A DNA stretch of 5,084 bases from Campylobacterota bacterium (GTDB taxonomy: Bacteria; Campylobacterota; Campylobacteria; Campylobacterales; JALSKU01), in NCBI GenBank assembly GCA_013153915.1, contig JAADDL010000061.1, positions 1 to 5,084 on the forward strand, in the 5' to 3' direction. This document shows positions 4,982 to 5,084 of this stretch, one piece after another (position 1 is the first letter of the stretch; each line of letters starts with the position of its first letter). The notes beneath the pieces are model-generated. The model was given only the letters and a program-made list of their open reading frames with translations, was not told where the DNA came from and made no database searches. The translations under genes and the position numbers were made by a program.

Positions 4982-5084
4982 ATGTTTATGATAAAAGATA
5001 GAATTGAAAAATTTATAAAAGATATTCCGGCAATTCCCGAAAATGTAAAAAAGTGCGCCGATTTGATAGAAGAGGGCGAGTTGG
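4982..5084 (+). CDS. Probable HDOD-domain signalling protein, N-terminal 34 residues (cut by the right edge)
   Basis: The frame opens ATG-TTT-ATG and stays open to the window end, encoding MFMIKDRIEKFIKDIPAIP and then ENVKKCADLIEEGEL. The pattern of an amphipathic helix, then a (L/I)PxxP turn (residues 15-19), then a helix with small and aliphatic residues, is the usual beginning of an HDOD domain, a catalytically inactive HD-GYP relative common in Campylobacterota signalling. The visible part is too short for certainty, and none of the HD-like core is in view. Start is either 4982 or the in-frame ATG at 4988; the ribosome binding site is weak for both. It is divergent from rpmB and has its own -10 box. 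Reading frame and position make it a real gene with more confidence than the family name. Confidence 0.65.
   Translation, partial: MFMIKDRIEKFIKDIPAIPENVKKCADLIEEGEL

Noticed and set aside
4816..5001. Plus-strand frame covering the rpmB start and the divergent promoter region
   Set aside because: It is antisense to L28 and runs through both -10 boxes; the real plus-strand gene begins at 4982 in another frame.
1..5084. A defence island, CRISPR array, prophage or transposon
   Set aside because: No spaced repeats, transposase, integrase, tRNA attachment site or toxin-antitoxin pair was seen; all genes belong to core families with even base composition.

Overview
The window reads as chromosomal DNA of a Campylobacterota (epsilonproteobacterial) species, probably a free-living, respiratory, Sulfurimonas-like organism. 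The basis is AT-rich, tightly packed coding; clear TATAAT -10 boxes without recognisable -35 boxes; a Rieske/bc1 start of the epsilonproteobacterial type; and an ArgJ, BioD and L28 set that resembles that group. The genus is inferred from family resemblance only, because no search could be run.

Layout. Almost everything is on the minus strand, so reading runs from right to left. At the right edge, about 100 bp holds two divergent promoters. One drives rpmB leftwards; the other drives a plus-strand gene whose first 34 codons look like the start of an HDOD signalling protein, cut by the window end. rpmB (ribosomal protein L28, 4693-4881) is followed at short distances by a two-TM potassium channel with a cytosolic RCK region (3536-4660, TTG start) and argJ (2349-3527). 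These look like one transcript. Next is a small YdcH/DUF465 coiled-coil protein (2058-2282) with its own promoter and a strong ribosome binding site. A GC-rich perfect inverted repeat (2026-2052) then separates it from a promoter that drives a two-gene unit: a divergent GAPDH-family dehydrogenase (1012-1956) and bioD (374-1015), joined by an ATGA overlap. After an AT-rich gap of about 115 bp with tandem -10-like boxes comes the start of petA (Rieske protein of the cytochrome bc1 complex), which runs off the left edge.

Functionally this is mostly core housekeeping: translation, arginine and biotin synthesis, K+ handling and respiration. I do not see a new multi-gene system. The points most worth attention are the GAPDH-like protein, which has lost the usual Ser-Thr-Gly phosphate loop and is translationally coupled to bioD; the RCK domain without its glycine-rich nucleotide motif; and the GACCGACCGA inverted repeat between the DUF465 gene and the gap-like promoter. 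No mobile element, CRISPR array, tRNA or rRNA was seen, and no intergenic gap exceeds about 120 bp.
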